This document shows positions 63,934 through 64,000 of a stretch of DNA of 64,000 nt, in pieces. Origin of the DNA: Amycolatopsis anabasis (GTDB lineage Bacteria; Actinomycetota; Actinomycetes; Mycobacteriales; Pseudonocardiaceae). A model generated the notes under the pieces. It was not told the DNA's origin. It ran no database searches and saw nothing but the letters and a program-made list of their open reading frames with translations. The translations under genes were made by a program, and so were the position numbers. The first letter of the stretch is position 1; each line of letters starts with the position of its first letter. The stretch lies in the NCBI RefSeq assembly GCF_009765355.1, contig NZ_VTHK01000022.1, forward strand, positions 93,724-157,723, given 5' to 3'.

Positions 63934-64000
63934 CCTGAAGTTCCCCCAATGGGCATTTTTCATCTTGGTTTTTGCTGGTGGGGTGGGGTTGACCGGGTGT

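Overview
The window is very GC-rich DNA with strong third-position GC bias, many GTG starts and 4-nt GTGA or ATGA gene overlaps. It comes from a high-GC actinobacterium. Family content points to Pseudonocardiaceae, probably Amycolatopsis or a relative: CysO/CysM/Mec cysteine synthesis, NucS mismatch repair, an EspG/PE-like/PPE-like set, DUF3558 lipoproteins and a class III-like actinobacterial P1 peptidase. The genus is inferred; no rRNA is present. The DNA looks chromosomal and mostly core. I see no insertion sequence, phage module, CRISPR array, rRNA or complete natural-product cluster.

Layout. 1-13 kb: a membrane-protein fragment, an LCP cell-wall ligase, a DNA-binding regulator, a Baeyer-Villiger-type monooxygenase divergent from a TetR regulator with a clear operator, small hypothetical genes, a tRNA with anticodon TAG, an AraC regulator, and an NmrA-like reductase divergent from a flavin oxidoreductase across a large palindrome. 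13-36 kb: a block matching the Mycobacterium tuberculosis order Rv1329c-Rv1341 (rdgB, rph, MBL hydrolase, murI, rhomboid, cysM, cysO, mec, P1 peptidase, DUF2017, clpS, pncB, dinG), with several genes inserted: a flippase-like protein, a racemase, DUF817, PLDc_N, pncA, eda, kdgK, bioY and a LysR/EamA pair.

36-45 kb: an exported carbonic anhydrase, an OsmC protein, a four-gene EspG/PPE-like/DUF3558/PE-like operon without an ESX secretion core, and ctaD-serB-pth2. 45-54 kb: hydrolases, a GNAT, an AraC regulator, a methyltransferase, an alkaline-phosphatase-like enzyme, NUDIX and FmdB proteins and a double 3-hydroxyacyl-CoA dehydrogenase. 54-64 kb: two tiny tandem paralogous amphipathic-helix peptide genes, the dhaKLM dihydroxyacetone kinase operon with an HPr fusion, a lipoprotein, a sodium:solute symporter, a two-TM PLD-like protein, nucS, a NUDIX enzyme and a secreted FG-GAP protein.

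How the genes work together. cysO, cysM and mec form one cysteine pathway. pncA and pncB recycle nicotinamide to NAD, and eda and kdgK catabolise keto-deoxy sugar acids. dhaK, dhaL and dhaM phosphorylate dihydroxyacetone from phosphoenolpyruvate.

The most unusual content lies in spaces normally left unannotated: the twin 21- and 24-residue peptide genes (53946-54145), a class I-shaped tRNA-Leu(TAG), an SOS-box-preceded small gene with a frameshift, and several unrelated intergenic repeat arrays (30 bp x 6, 27 bp x 6, a 21/22-bp mosaic, and a 51-bp perfect palindrome).
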